Of a DNA stretch of 64,000 bases, positions 44,458 through 53,407 are shown one piece after another; within the stretch, counting starts at the first letter, position 1; the number at the start of each line of letters is the position of its first letter. The stretch is from assembly GCF_004331915.1 (NCBI RefSeq), contig NZ_CP036528.1, positions 696,567 to 760,566 of the forward strand. The letters are read 5' to 3'. Below the pieces are notes generated by a model. It searched no databases. It was not told where the DNA came from and worked only from the letters and a program-made list of their open reading frames with translations. Position numbers and translations under genes: made by a program. This DNA comes from Ureibacillus thermophilus. Lineage in GTDB: Bacteria; Bacillota; Bacilli; Bacillales_A; Planococcaceae.

Positions 44458-44988
44458 ATGGCAAAAGACTGGCGTTATATTAGTTATCCGTTTATGCGGG
44501 AGAAAAGTTGCTTGGTAGATTATGAAATTATGACAGACAGCTTAACGACAAAAATAGGAGATTGCATAAGTGTAAGCAAAAATGAACATAAGTTTGAAGA
44601 AATCACTCAAATTTTAAGAAAAATCCAACCGTTAGCTTATCATGCAAATGGATCTGTAAGAGGTCGTTTAGCGATTACAGAAGAAGATTTAATGTGGCTG
44701 GAATCTGTATATGATGATTTTGTCGAACGAGCAGGCGAGACAAATAAGCAATTCGTTTTGCCACAAGGTTCTGAGTTGGCGACGCGATTGCATATTTGTC
44801 GAAGTGAAGCGAAAAAGAGCTATCGTGCTTTACACAAAGTAAGCGAAGAGAGAGAAGTGCCGGAAATTTTGTTTCAGTTTTTAGGACTTTTAGCGAATGT
44901 ATTTTTTGTAATGGCAATTGAAGCGAATAAATTAACTAAAACCGAAGAAATCCCTTTTATCAGCAAATCTTATGGAAAAACTAAATAA
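44458..44988 (+). CDS. PduO-like cobalamin adenosyltransferase-family protein (second copy)
   Basis: 176 residues from the ATG at 44458 (GGGAGGGAAG upstream). Clearly paralogous to the protein at 40638: both keep RYI(C/S)Y, YMREKS/FMREKSC-type start, YHANGSVRG, LAITEED, Q-G-x-x-A-x-LH and A-K-x-x-Y-R-A-L. It too lacks the TxTGDxG ATP motif of canonical PduO. It lies divergently from the btu operon and 170 bp before the nrd riboswitch but has no riboswitch of its own. It could deliver adenosylcobalamin or act as a sensor; this is inference. Confidence 0.65.
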   Translation: MAKDWRYISYPFMREKSCLVDYEIMTDSLTTKIGDCISVSKNEHKFEEITQILRKIQPLAYHANGSVRGRLAITEEDLMWLESVYDDFVERAGETNKQFVLPQGSELATRLHICRSEAKKSYRALHKVSEEREVPEILFQFLGLLANVFFVMAIEANKLTKTEEIPFISKSYGKTK

Positions 44989-45157
44989 ATAGTTTATAGA
45001 TAGCCCAAATTTATATATATGGCAAGTTAGTTAAGAGAATACTAGATGAAAACGATTTGTAAATATTTTAGATTTACTTTTTAAGATTGTAAGCATGAAT
45101 TTTATATGATAACATACACTATATATTGTGTAGTTTAAAATTTAATAACACAAAATG

Positions 45158-45347
45158 TTGAGTATAAAGTTATGGTGGTAATTTTTAATACCTTAATAGG
45201 GAATCCAGTGAGAATCTGGAGCTGCCCCCGCAACTGTAAGTGTGGACGAATTAGCAAACCACTGTATCGATTTACTGAAAGGTGACGATACGGGAAGGGC
45301 TATAGTAGGAGGATACACGAGCCAGGAGACCTGCCATACTTTGTAGT
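45158..45347 (+). promoter_or_regulatory. Cobalamin riboswitch upstream of nrdEIF
   Basis: AGTATAAAG / CTTTGTAGT-type closing helix, GGGAATCCAGTGAGAATCTG, GCTGCCCCCGCAACTGTAAG and the B12 box GAGCCAGGAGACCTGCC. The match to the class is very good. It is followed by a terminator before the ribonucleotide reductase genes, so B12 should switch off this B12-independent enzyme. Confidence 0.93.
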
Positions 45348-45433
45348 TTCTATTCTTCGGGGTGTGAGAAGGAGAAACGATAGGAAAAGATATATTTTAC
45401 ATATGTTTTATTTCTGTCGTATTCTTCCTTTTT

Positions 45434-45470
45434 CCGTCTATTCCCCGAGAATGACGGATTTTTTATTTTT
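45434..45470 (+). terminator. Riboswitch-controlled terminator before nrdE
   Basis: CCGTCTATTC pairs with GAATGACGG around CCCGA and is followed by ATTTTTTATTTTT. It ends 14 bp before the nrdE start. An alternative pairing of TTCTTCGGGG (about 45353) with CCCCGAGAA could act as anti-terminator. Confidence 0.8.
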
Positions 45471-45484
45471 AGGGAGGAATTAAG

Positions 45485-47725
45485 GTGACAAGAAATCAAA
45501 GTATTGAACAGGAAACACTTTCTGAATTCATCGATCGTATTTTTAATGATTTCAAGTTGGCATCAGACCAATACAAAGAGAAGATTCGAAAAGCAGGAGT
45601 AACCAATCCATTCGATGAGAGAGATGCAGATATTTTAATTAAGTATGCTCTTGAAAATATTGATGAAGCAAATACAGAATGGACCTATATTGCAGCAAGA
45701 ATTTTTTTACAAAATCTTTATTATAAAGCAGCAAGAAACAGAGGATATGAATTTAATCATAATCGTACTTATGGATCGTTTTATGATTTGATTCGGATAT
45801 TGACCGAAAAAGGAATCTATTCCGAAAAGTTATTAATGAAATATACAAAACAAGACATTGAGTATTTTGAATCAGTTATTGAACCTAAACAGGATTTGTT
45901 ATTTACATATCCAGCTATTCTATCTTTGGCAACCCGTTATTTAGCAAAGGATTATGAGAAAAATGTTTATGAATTGCCACAAGAACGCTGGATGATTATT
46001 GCGATGTACCTTATGCAAGACGAAGATAAATCCATGAGAAATGAGTATGTAAAAGAAGCGTATTGGGCTTTAAGCAATCTGTATATGACTGTTGCGACCC
46101 CAACACTTGCAAATTCCGGAAAAACACATGGGCAGTTATCTAGCTGCTTTATTGATACTGTAAATGATAGCTTACAAGGAATCTATGATAGTAATAGCGA
46201 TGTTGCCCAGCTTTCTAAAAATGGAGGCGGTATCGGTGTTTATATGGGGAAAATTCGTGCAAGAGGTAGTTCCATCAAAGGATACAAGGGCATGTCAAGT
46301 GGTGTTATACCATGGATTAAGCAATTAAATAATACAGCAGTCAGTGTTGATCAGCTTGGTACAAGAAAAGGCGTTATTAGTGTGTATTTAGATGTATGGC
46401 ATCGTGATATAGAAGATTTCCTTGATTTGAAACTCAATAATGGTGATGAACGGTTGCGTGCGTATGACATATATACAGGAGTATGTATACCCGATTATTT
46501 TATGGAACAGGTAGAAAAACGGGGAGATTGGTATTTATTTGATCCATATGAAGTGAAACAAGTGATGGGTTACTCGCTAGAAGACTTCTATGATGAAAAG
46601 AAGGGCGATGGACAGTGGCGTAAAAAGTATCAAGAATGTATTCAAGCCAATCTTTCTTCCAAAAAAAGAATTCCAGCAATAGATATTATGAAGCGAATCA
46701 TGAGATCCCAATTAGAAACTGGCGCACCGTTTATGTTTTATCGTGATGAAGTCAACCGCCAAAATGCCAATTCCCATCAAGGTATGATCTACTGTTCAAA
46801 TTTATGTACGGAAATTGCGCAAAATCAATCTCCAACAGAATTTATTGAAGAATATATCGAAAACGAAAATATAATTGTAAAAAAATATAAAGCTGGTGAT
46901 TTTGTTGTTTGCAATTTGAGTTCTATCAATTTAGGCCGTGCTGTACCTGATAATGTTTTAGAACGTTTGATTAAAATTCAAGTTCGCATGTTAGATAATG
47001 TAATTGATATTAATACGCTGCCAATTAAACAACCAGAAATCACGAATAAAAAATACCGGGCCATTGGACTTGGAACATTTGGTTGGCATCATCTATTAGC
47101 TTTGAAGAATATTGAATGGGAATCAGAAGAAGCAGTACAATATGCAGATGAACTTTATGAAAAAATAGCTTATTACACGATTCGAAGCAGTATGGAGTTA
47201 AGCAAAGAAAAGGGCAGTTATCCATTATTTGAAGGAAGTAAATGGAGTTCTGGTGAGTATTTTATTTATAAAGGTTATACAGACGAACGATGGATGCAAC
47301 TTCAAAAAGATGTTAAAAAATATGGAATTCGAAATGGATATTTAATGGCCATTGCACCTAATGCGACAACTTCGATTATTGCAGGTTCCACCGCTAGTAT
47401 TGATCCTATCTTTAAACCTTTTTATATTGAGGAGAAAAAGGATTACCGAATTCCGACAACTGCACCTGATTTAAATCATAAAACGTATAATATTTATCGC
47501 CGTTCAGCTTATATTGTGGACCAAAGATGGTCAATCAAACAAAATGCTGCTCGTCAAAAACATATCGATCAAAGCATTTCATTTAATATTTATGTTCCAA
47601 ACACGATAAAGGCATCAGTGCTTTTAGATCTGCATTTTCAAGCATGGAAATCAGGTTTAAAAACAACCTATTATGTTCGCTCTACATCGAATGAAGTAGA
47701 AGAATGTGTGTGGTGTCAAAGTTGA
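45485..47725 (+). CDS. nrdE: Class Ib-type ribonucleotide reductase, large subunit NrdE
   Basis: 746 residues from a GTG with GGGAGGAA upstream. Reduces ribonucleoside diphosphates. Active-site cysteines appear in QLSSCFIDTV and MIYCSNLCTEI, with SKNGGGIGVY and the PNATTSIIAGSTASIDPIF loop. The redox pair CVWC is at the very C-terminus. The N-terminus lacks an ATP-cone, as usual for NrdE. It overlaps nrdI by 4 bp. B12 control implies that the genome also has a B12-dependent class II enzyme; none is in this window. Confidence 0.92.
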   Translation: MTRNQSIEQETLSEFIDRIFNDFKLASDQYKEKIRKAGVTNPFDERDADILIKYALENIDEANTEWTYIAARIFLQNLYYKAARNRGYEFNHNRTYGSFYDLIRILTEKGIYSEKLLMKYTKQDIEYFESVIEPKQDLLFTYPAILSLATRYLAKDYEKNVYELPQERWMIIAMYLMQDEDKSMRNEYVKEAYWALSNLYMTVATPTLANSGKTHGQLSSCFIDTVNDSLQGIYDSNSDVAQLSKNGGGIGVYMGKIRARGSSIKGYKGMSSGVIPWIKQLNNTAVSVDQLGTRKGVISVYLDVWHRDIEDFLDLKLNNGDERLRAYDIYTGVCIPDYFMEQVEKRGDWYLFDPYEVKQVMGYSLEDFYDEKKGDGQWRKKYQECIQANLSSKKRIPAIDIMKRIMRSQLETGAPFMFYRDEVNRQNANSHQGMIYCSNLCTEIAQNQSPTEFIEEYIENENIIVKKYKAGDFVVCNLSSINLGRAVPDNVLERLIKIQVRMLDNVIDINTLPIKQPEITNKKYRAIGLGTFGWHHLLALKNIEWESEEAVQYADELYEKIAYYTIRSSMELSKEKGSYPLFEGSKWSSGEYFIYKGYTDERWMQLQKDVKKYGIRNGYLMAIAPNATTSIIAGSTASIDPIFKPFYIEEKKDYRIPTTAPDLNHKTYNIYRRSAYIVDQRWSIKQNAARQKHIDQSISFNIYVPNTIKASVLLDLHFQAWKSGLKTTYYVRSTSNEVEECVWCQS

Positions 47726-48156
47726 AGGCTTTAATAGCTTATTTATCTTATAGTGGAAATACAAAAGAAGTTGCAGAAATTATTGAGGAAGTATTAAAAG
47801 AAAAGAAATTTCAAGTGGATATGCATCGAATCGGAGTCAATTTGCCAATCAATCTTAAAATGTACGATTTAATATTTATTGGTACTTTTACTTGGGCAAA
47901 GGGTGCATTACCTATTGAAGTTAAGGATTTTGTATGGGAAATAGGCTATAAACCAAAAAATATTGCAGTATTTGGTACTGGTGATACTCAGTTTGGGGGC
48001 GATGAATTATTTTGCTTAGCGGCTGTGAAATTAGCAAGATTCTACAATAGTCGTTGGGAACCTTTAAAAATTGAACAATCTCCTAGAGGAAGTCAAGAAA
48101 AAATCGTAAAAAAATGGATAGAAGGGATTGTTAAAGATGTCACCAAACTTGCTTGA
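47722..48156 (+). CDS. nrdI: Flavodoxin-like NrdI
   Basis: About 144 residues from the TTG at 47722 (MKALIAYLSYSGNTKEVAE); in-frame ATG at 47704 and GTGs in between are alternatives. FMN phosphate loop SYSGNTKE and the typical FGTGDTQFGGDELFCLAA block. NrdI supplies oxidant to assemble the dimanganese-tyrosyl radical in NrdF. Overlaps nrdE and nrdF by a few bases. Confidence 0.88.
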   Translation: MKALIAYLSYSGNTKEVAEIIEEVLKEKKFQVDMHRIGVNLPINLKMYDLIFIGTFTWAKGALPIEVKDFVWEIGYKPKNIAVFGTGDTQFGGDELFCLAAVKLARFYNSRWEPLKIEQSPRGSQEKIVKKWIEGIVKDVTKLA

Positions 48157-49180
48157 AAAGGTAAAAACATTAGATCCAATGAATCCAAATCGAGCAACTG
48201 CACTGTTTGGAGGAAAATCGAGTGGTATTTTAAATTGGAATAATATTAAGTATCCGCATTGGTATAAAACATATAAACGCTTGTTAAGTAATTTCTGGAA
48301 GTCTGATGAAGTGAATATGTCGAATGATGTGAAGGAATTTCCAATGTTATCAACGGAGGAACAAGATACGTTTTTAAAAGTAATTAGCCTTTTAGCGACA
48401 TTAGATTCATCGCAAACAAGGACCATTCTACTCACATCCTTATATGCCACAGATCCATCAGTACAATCTATTTTAGCTGTCATTGCACAACAAGAAGCAG
48501 TGCATAATGAAAGCTATTCTTATATATTATCTTCCGTAGTATCGTTAGATAAACAAAATGAAGCTTTTGAAATTGGTAGAAGTGATCCGATTTTACTTAA
48601 ACGTAATCAAAATATAATGGAGATATATAATCAATTTGTCGAGAAGCCATCTTTAGAAAATATATTAAAAACATTAGTATATTCCACAATACTTGAAGGA
48701 TTATTCTTCTATTCAGGTTTTGCTTTCTTCTATAATTTAGCGCGCCAAAACAAAATGGTTGGAACATCTACAATGATTAGTTACATTAACCGAGATGAAT
48801 TAGAACACGGTCGTTTTATTTGTGAATTAGTTCGGGCAACATTGGGAGAAAATCCTGAGCTAAATACAAAACATTTTACTGATTGGGTTTATGAACAATT
48901 TAGAAATTCTGTAGAATTGGAAGTGGAATGGTCTCACTATGTGTTAAATGGTGTAGAAGGCATTGATTTAGATGAAATGGAAGGTTTTATTAAATATAGA
49001 GCGAATAAAATGTTACGAATGATAGGATTAAGTGAAATATACGCAATGCATATTAATAATCCAATGAAATGGATTCGTGCATATGTAGATAATTTTGATG
49101 AAACAAAAACGGATTTCTTTGAACAAAGAAATCGTCAATATACGAAGATTAGTGATTTGAATGGTTTTGATGAACTCTAA
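48137..49180 (+). CDS. nrdF: Class Ib-type ribonucleotide reductase, radical subunit NrdF
   Basis: 347 residues. Metal ligands are present in order: D in LATLDSSQT, E and H in QQEAVHNESY, E in ILEGLFFYSGF, then E and H in RDELEHGRF. The radical tyrosine follows the first His (VHNESYSYIL). The site is thus not of the altered, metal-free kind. ATG at 48137 preferred over TTG at 48128. Last gene of the operon; terminator follows. Confidence 0.9.
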   Translation: MSPNLLEKVKTLDPMNPNRATALFGGKSSGILNWNNIKYPHWYKTYKRLLSNFWKSDEVNMSNDVKEFPMLSTEEQDTFLKVISLLATLDSSQTRTILLTSLYATDPSVQSILAVIAQQEAVHNESYSYILSSVVSLDKQNEAFEIGRSDPILLKRNQNIMEIYNQFVEKPSLENILKTLVYSTILEGLFFYSGFAFFYNLARQNKMVGTSTMISYINRDELEHGRFICELVRATLGENPELNTKHFTDWVYEQFRNSVELEVEWSHYVLNGVEGIDLDEMEGFIKYRANKMLRMIGLSEIYAMHINNPMKWIRAYVDNFDETKTDFFEQRNRQYTKISDLNGFDEL

Positions 49181-49210
49181 AAATTATTAATATTAAAAAT
49201 CCAAATCTCT

Positions 49211-49250
49211 GAAGGGTGTACTAATATTTTTAGCAGCCCTTCTTTTTTTG
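49211..49250 (+). terminator. Terminator of nrdEIF
   Basis: GAAGGG...CCCTTC stem around TGTACTAATATTTTTAGCAG, followed by TTTTTTTG. Confidence 0.75.
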
Positions 49251-49432
49251 TTGAGATAAGTTTGAGTATATATGCCTATCATTTTTTATACTAGTATGTT
49301 CAAAAATGTTAGAGTTGTTGAAATAAACTTTGGTGCTCTGATTTCTAGATTGAAATTTTATGTATAAATCCAATAGTAAATTTCCATAATTAAATCAGGA
49401 TTTTAAAAATTGTTAAAAGGTAGGGATTATTT

Positions 49433-49576
49433 TTGGGAGAAAGTAAATATGCAGAATTAAATGAAGAACAACTCAAGGAAATAAAACGACTAGAGGAAAA
49501 ATTAAATGTAACACTAATTGCATATGAAAATTCAATATTAGAAAGTCAAAATCAATTTGATATCACAGCGAATTAA
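49433..49576 (+). CDS. Small acidic protein of 47 residues, unknown function
   Basis: TTG start preceded by AAAAGGTAGGGA at a good distance. The predicted protein (MGESKYAELNEEQLKEIKRL...) is acidic and helical with a heptad-like spacing of leucines, ending in QNQFDITAN. Similar short helical proteins are common in Bacillales but I cannot name a family. Confidence 0.45.
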   Translation: MGESKYAELNEEQLKEIKRLEEKLNVTLIAYENSILESQNQFDITAN

Positions 49577-49943
49577 ATTGAATGGATATTGTTATTGACA
49601 AGTAGAAAATACACATATTTGGTGAAGGTCTCTAATTTAAAGAAAAAGGTTCGATTGAAAATGAAGAATATCCATAGGCCTTCACCTATCCCTTCACTTG
49701 AGATTTTCAGTATTCAGGAAGAACCATCCCCTATCAGCAAAGCATCCGTGAATTCTGCCTTCCTTGTCTCCATTATGGTTTTCTCTTTATACACGCCCAC
49801 ATAGCAGATATCCCCGTATGATTCAAAATCTATCGATATTAGTCAAAATGAAATGATAGAGAAAAGCATGCATGAAATCGAAATTTTAGATGACAGAGAA
49901 TTTGATGATTTATATAATCAATTGGATGTTGCTCATCAAATGA
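49577..49943. other. Degenerate stretch with gene fragments
   Basis: No intact gene. The minus strand has an open fragment ending with TGA near 49722 (YGDICYVGVYKEKTIMETRK, about 49722-49825) with no start. The plus strand near 49855-49975 has a fragment reading MHEIEILDDREFDDLYNQL that runs into the ABC pseudogene in a broken frame. Neither family is recognised. Confidence 0.3.
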
Positions 49944-49949
49944 TTGTGG

Positions 49950-50684
49950 ACGGAACTATTCGCGAATACGTGGACTGTGTCAGCAGCGCCTGCGAAAGCA
50001 AAATTCCATGCAATCAATGACCGATTATATGAGAATGCCTGGAAGTCGCAATTTTTATCCAGCTTGATGATGCCGATTATGCAGTTTATCGGAAATTTTG
50101 GCTATGTAGCTGTGTGTATTGTTGGTGCTTACCTTGTTACAACTGATGCCATCACCATTGAAACGATTGTGGCGTTTATAATTTATATTCGTCTATTTAC
50201 TCAGAAACCCAATTTGCTCAAGTGGGAACAAATTTACAATCGGCGCAAGCGGCCAGTGAGCGGGTATTTGAATTTTTGGAAGAAAAAGAATTGGATGCGG
50301 AACATCCGAAACTTGCAAAAGTGGAGCATGTTAAAGGGGAGATAGAATTTAAAAATGTGCAATTTGGATACCGCCAATGGACAAAAACAATGATTAACGA
50401 TTGCCCGTGTAATGATAAAAAATGCGCCGTTATTGATTTTAGATGAAGCAACGAGTTCTGTGGATACACGGACAGAACTACAAATTCAGCGCGCTATGGA
50501 ACAATTGGAAACAGGAAAAACGTCCTTTATTATTGCCCATCGTCTTTCAACTATTAAAAATGCGGATTTAATTTTAGTCATGAAAGATGGAGAAATTGTG
50601 GAGAAAGGAACCCATCAAGAACTTCTTGATAAAAATAGATTCTACGAAGAATTGTATAAAAGCCAGTTTGAACAAGTATCGTAA
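49950..50684 (+). pseudogene. ABC exporter (YfiC/multidrug type), relic
   Basis: Pieces in several frames add up to the second half of an exporter: membrane segment LSSLMMPIMQFIGNFGYVAV, linker AASERVFEFLEEKELDAEHP, start of the ATPase domain (GEIEFKNVQFGYR), and after a deletion of the Walker A and signature regions the end [18 protein letters not shown] and [15 protein letters not shown] through to 50684. The N-terminal membrane part is missing. Not functional. Confidence 0.85.
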
Positions 50685-50803
50685 CTGTTTCAAACTAAAA
50701 TATGGTATAATTAGTAAGCGAGTTTTTGACGTACACTTGACATAAAACGGTTTTTGCATTGTTTCTGCAAGTGAAACGATAAAATATTGAGCGGAGGATT
50801 TAA

Positions 50804-51712
50804 ATGAACAAAATGAATATGCCAAAAATGATGAAGATGATTACTATTCCGTTAGCTTTAAGTGCCATGCTAGTAGGATGTTCAAACGGAGATGATGAAT
50901 CAGTAGCAACGGTGAATGGAGAAAAAATCACAAAAGCGGAATTAAACGAAGCTCTCACGGAACAATATGGACAAGAAGTATTAAATAATTTAATTGCCAA
51001 TAAAATTGTGGAGTTAGAAGCGAAAAAACAAAAAGTTTCCGTAACGAAAGACGAAATTGAAGCGGAGTATAAAGACTATGTGGACCAATACGGAGGGGAA
51101 GAAAGTTTCAAACAATTGCTTTCTTCTTATAATATGGATGTAGAGGATGTAAAGAAAGATATTAAAAATTATTTACTAACAAAAAAAGTAATGGAAGACT
51201 ATGTTGACATTAAAGACGACGAATTGAAATCCTACTTTGAAGAAAATAAGGATTCCTATAATCAAGCAGAACAAGTTGAAGCAAGCCATATTCTAGTGGA
51301 CGATGAAAAAACAGCTAAAGAAGTCATTAAAAAATTAAATGATGGAGAAGATTTTGCTAAACTTGCAAAAGAATATTCCACTGATACAGGTACAAAAGAC
51401 AAAGGTGGCTACTTAGGCTACTTTGGCAGAGGCGAAATGGTTGAAGCCTTTGAAAATGCTGCATTCTCCATGAAAGTAGGTTCCATTTCCAGAGAGCCAG
51501 TCAAAACTGATTTTGGTTACCATATCATAAAAGTGACAGACAAAAAAGAAGTAAAAGAAGCCAAATTTGAAGATGTGAAAGACAAAGTATATCAAGATTT
51601 ATTAGAACAAAAAGTAAACGAACAATATACAAAATGGCTATCCGAAAAAATGGATGAATATAAAATTGAAAACAAATTATCAGGCGATAATAAAGATAAA
51701 AAGGATAAATAA
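50804..51712 (+). CDS. prsA: Foldase lipoprotein PrsA
   Basis: 302 residues. Lipobox VGCS (about 23-26). N-terminal chaperone-like domain ([18 protein letters not shown]) and a central parvulin peptidyl-prolyl isomerase domain starting [16 protein letters not shown] and ending [12 protein letters not shown]. The C-terminus is lysine-rich. It helps secreted proteins fold outside the membrane. Start ATG with GCGGAGGA upstream. It is followed at 5 bp by copy C of the ~180-bp repeat. Confidence 0.94.
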   Translation: MNKMNMPKMMKMITIPLALSAMLVGCSNGDDESVATVNGEKITKAELNEALTEQYGQEVLNNLIANKIVELEAKKQKVSVTKDEIEAEYKDYVDQYGGEESFKQLLSSYNMDVEDVKKDIKNYLLTKKVMEDYVDIKDDELKSYFEENKDSYNQAEQVEASHILVDDEKTAKEVIKKLNDGEDFAKLAKEYSTDTGTKDKGGYLGYFGRGEMVEAFENAAFSMKVGSISREPVKTDFGYHIIKVTDKKEVKEAKFEDVKDKVYQDLLEQKVNEQYTKWLSEKMDEYKIENKLSGDNKDKKDK

Positions 51713-51717
51713 TTAAA

Positions 51718-51900
51718 GGGGGCTGTTCAGAAAGTGTTCGACTTTCTGAACAGCCTTACTTCTTATAATAATATTCTCTTAAAAACTTTGCTCCTGCAGT
51801 GGTCACAAAACGCGCCTCCTCGTCGCAATTTATCTGCGGCAAAAACTCTAGCTAAAGCCGCAAAGGGGGCGTCTTGAAATGACTTTTCAGAAGCCGCCCT
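51718..51900 (-). repeat. Hairpin-bounded ~180-bp element, copy C (after prsA)
   Basis: Inverted relative to copies A and B. Begins with GGGGGCTGTTCAGAAAG / CTTTCTGAACAGCC, then the core, the TCTGCGGC / GCCGCAAA hairpin and the GGGGGCGTCTTGAAA...AAGCCGCCC end. A T-run follows on the plus strand. Confidence 0.8.
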
Positions 51901-52010
51901 TTTTTTGCCATTAAAAAACGGCCGTCTTATTTTGGAATAATTTATGGCAGAGATGAAAAGGATTTGTAAAATATCCCCCACTTCCCAAATGTTTTACAGT
52001 TACTTTAATG

Positions 52011-52048
52011 TTTTTTCACAACTGTCTTATAAGATGATGGTGAAAAAA
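52011..52048. promoter_or_regulatory. Inverted repeat over the promoter of the bd-like operon
   Basis: TTTTTTCAC (52011-52019) and GTGAAAAAA (52040-52048) are perfect inverted arms 20 bp apart, just before the ribosome-binding site of the oxidase operon. They may be an operator for a redox or oxygen regulator; this is speculative. Confidence 0.35.
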
Positions 52049-52066
52049 TGAGAAGGGGGAATAGTA

Positions 52067-53407
52067 ATGAATTTTCCATCAGTGGATTATTCATGGCTCG
52101 GAAACGGGACGGTCATTGCGATTATCGCCATTGTCCACGTCATTATCAGCCATGGTGTAGCCATTGGAACATCCGTTTTGACCGTATCTTTGGAACATCG
52201 AGCGTTTAAGACGAACAATCAAAAACTAGATGGGTTGGCCAAAAACATTGCGAAATGGATTTTAATCATCACTACAACAGTAGGAGCGATGACCGGTGTG
52301 GGAATCTGGTTTTCGACAACGGTCATTCAGCCGGATTCGATTGGTTCTTTATTGCGAATCTTTTTCTGGGCTTGGGTAACAGAATGGGTTTGCTTTATCA
52401 CCGAAGTCATTCTATTAATCATTTACTATTACACATGGGACCGTTGGCAAGATCCTGAGAAGAAAAGAAAACATATATATATAGGAGTTGGCTTAAGTAT
52501 TGCTTCATGGCTGACAATGGCCATTATCACAGGCGTGTTGGCAGCAAAATTGACACCCGGGAAATGGATTGAGACATTCTCATTCTGGAATGCCTTCTTT
52601 AACCCAACGTATTTGCCTTCTTTAGGATTCCGAATGTTCTTAGCTATCTTATTGGCGATTGTACTTGTTTCATTATTCATACGTCTATTCGTAAAAGACC
52701 TTTCACTGAGGGAAGAATCCTTTAAAGTATTCGGTTTTTGGGGTGCGATTTCTTTGCCAATGACCTTCGTTTTAGGGCTTTGGTATTTATGGTCCATTCC
52801 AGATCAAGCCTACAATATGATTGTTTTGGCAACAGGAATGACCGAAAGTACATTTAAAATCATCAATGGTCTTGCATTATTGATTTTACTGGTTTTTTCT
52901 GTTTGGCTTATCCGAAGCCCGAAAAAAGTGCCCATTATCCTTTCTATAGCAGTGTTTGGTGCGTCCATCGGATTTATCGGAGAATTTGAGGTGGTAAGGG
53001 AATACATTCGAAAACCTTTCATCATTTATGATTACATGTACGCAAACGGACTTCTCGCCCAAGATCGGGAAAAAATGAATGAAGAGGGCTTTTTAGCCAA
53101 TGCGACTTGGGCAAAAGAAAAGGAAATTACGGAAGAAAACAAAGTGGAGGCCGGAAGAGAAGTTTTTGTAGGCCAATGTATTGCTTGCCATACCATCGAT
53201 GGTTGGAGAACAAAAAGGGCGTTAGGAAAGCGTTTAGCCGGATGGGATGAAGAAGCATTGAAAAGCTATATACCAACCATGCATACGGTGCGGGTTGCCA
53301 TGCCTCCTTTCATGGGAACTGAAGAAGAATTGGATGCCTTAGCAGCCTATTTGAAATCAGAAATTGACCGCGTAAATAATGAAAAGGAGGTAAGTCAAAA
53401 TGAATAA
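52067..53407 (+). CDS. Cytochrome bd-superfamily subunit I-like protein with C-terminal cytochrome c domain
   Basis: 446 residues. About eight to nine membrane helices resemble CydA, with a histidine-containing first helix (VHVIISHGVAIGTSVL) and the WAWVTEWVCFITEVILLI segment. I see no quinol-loop motif GRQPW. The helix aligned with the b558-ligand helix (GFRMFLAILLAIVLVSL) has no histidine. From about residue 350 a class I cytochrome c domain follows with CIACH at 371-375 and a candidate Met ligand in VRVAMPPFMG. The gene overlaps the next by 8 bp. I infer electron input through haem c to or from a bd-like oxygen-reducing core. Confidence 0.78.
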   Translation: MNFPSVDYSWLGNGTVIAIIAIVHVIISHGVAIGTSVLTVSLEHRAFKTNNQKLDGLAKNIAKWILIITTTVGAMTGVGIWFSTTVIQPDSIGSLLRIFFWAWVTEWVCFITEVILLIIYYYTWDRWQDPEKKRKHIYIGVGLSIASWLTMAIITGVLAAKLTPGKWIETFSFWNAFFNPTYLPSLGFRMFLAILLAIVLVSLFIRLFVKDLSLREESFKVFGFWGAISLPMTFVLGLWYLWSIPDQAYNMIVLATGMTESTFKIINGLALLILLVFSVWLIRSPKKVPIILSIAVFGASIGFIGEFEVVREYIRKPFIIYDYMYANGLLAQDREKMNEEGFLANATWAKEKEITEENKVEAGREVFVGQCIACHTIDGWRTKRALGKRLAGWDEEALKSYIPTMHTVRVAMPPFMGTEEELDALAAYLKSEIDRVNNEKEVSQNE

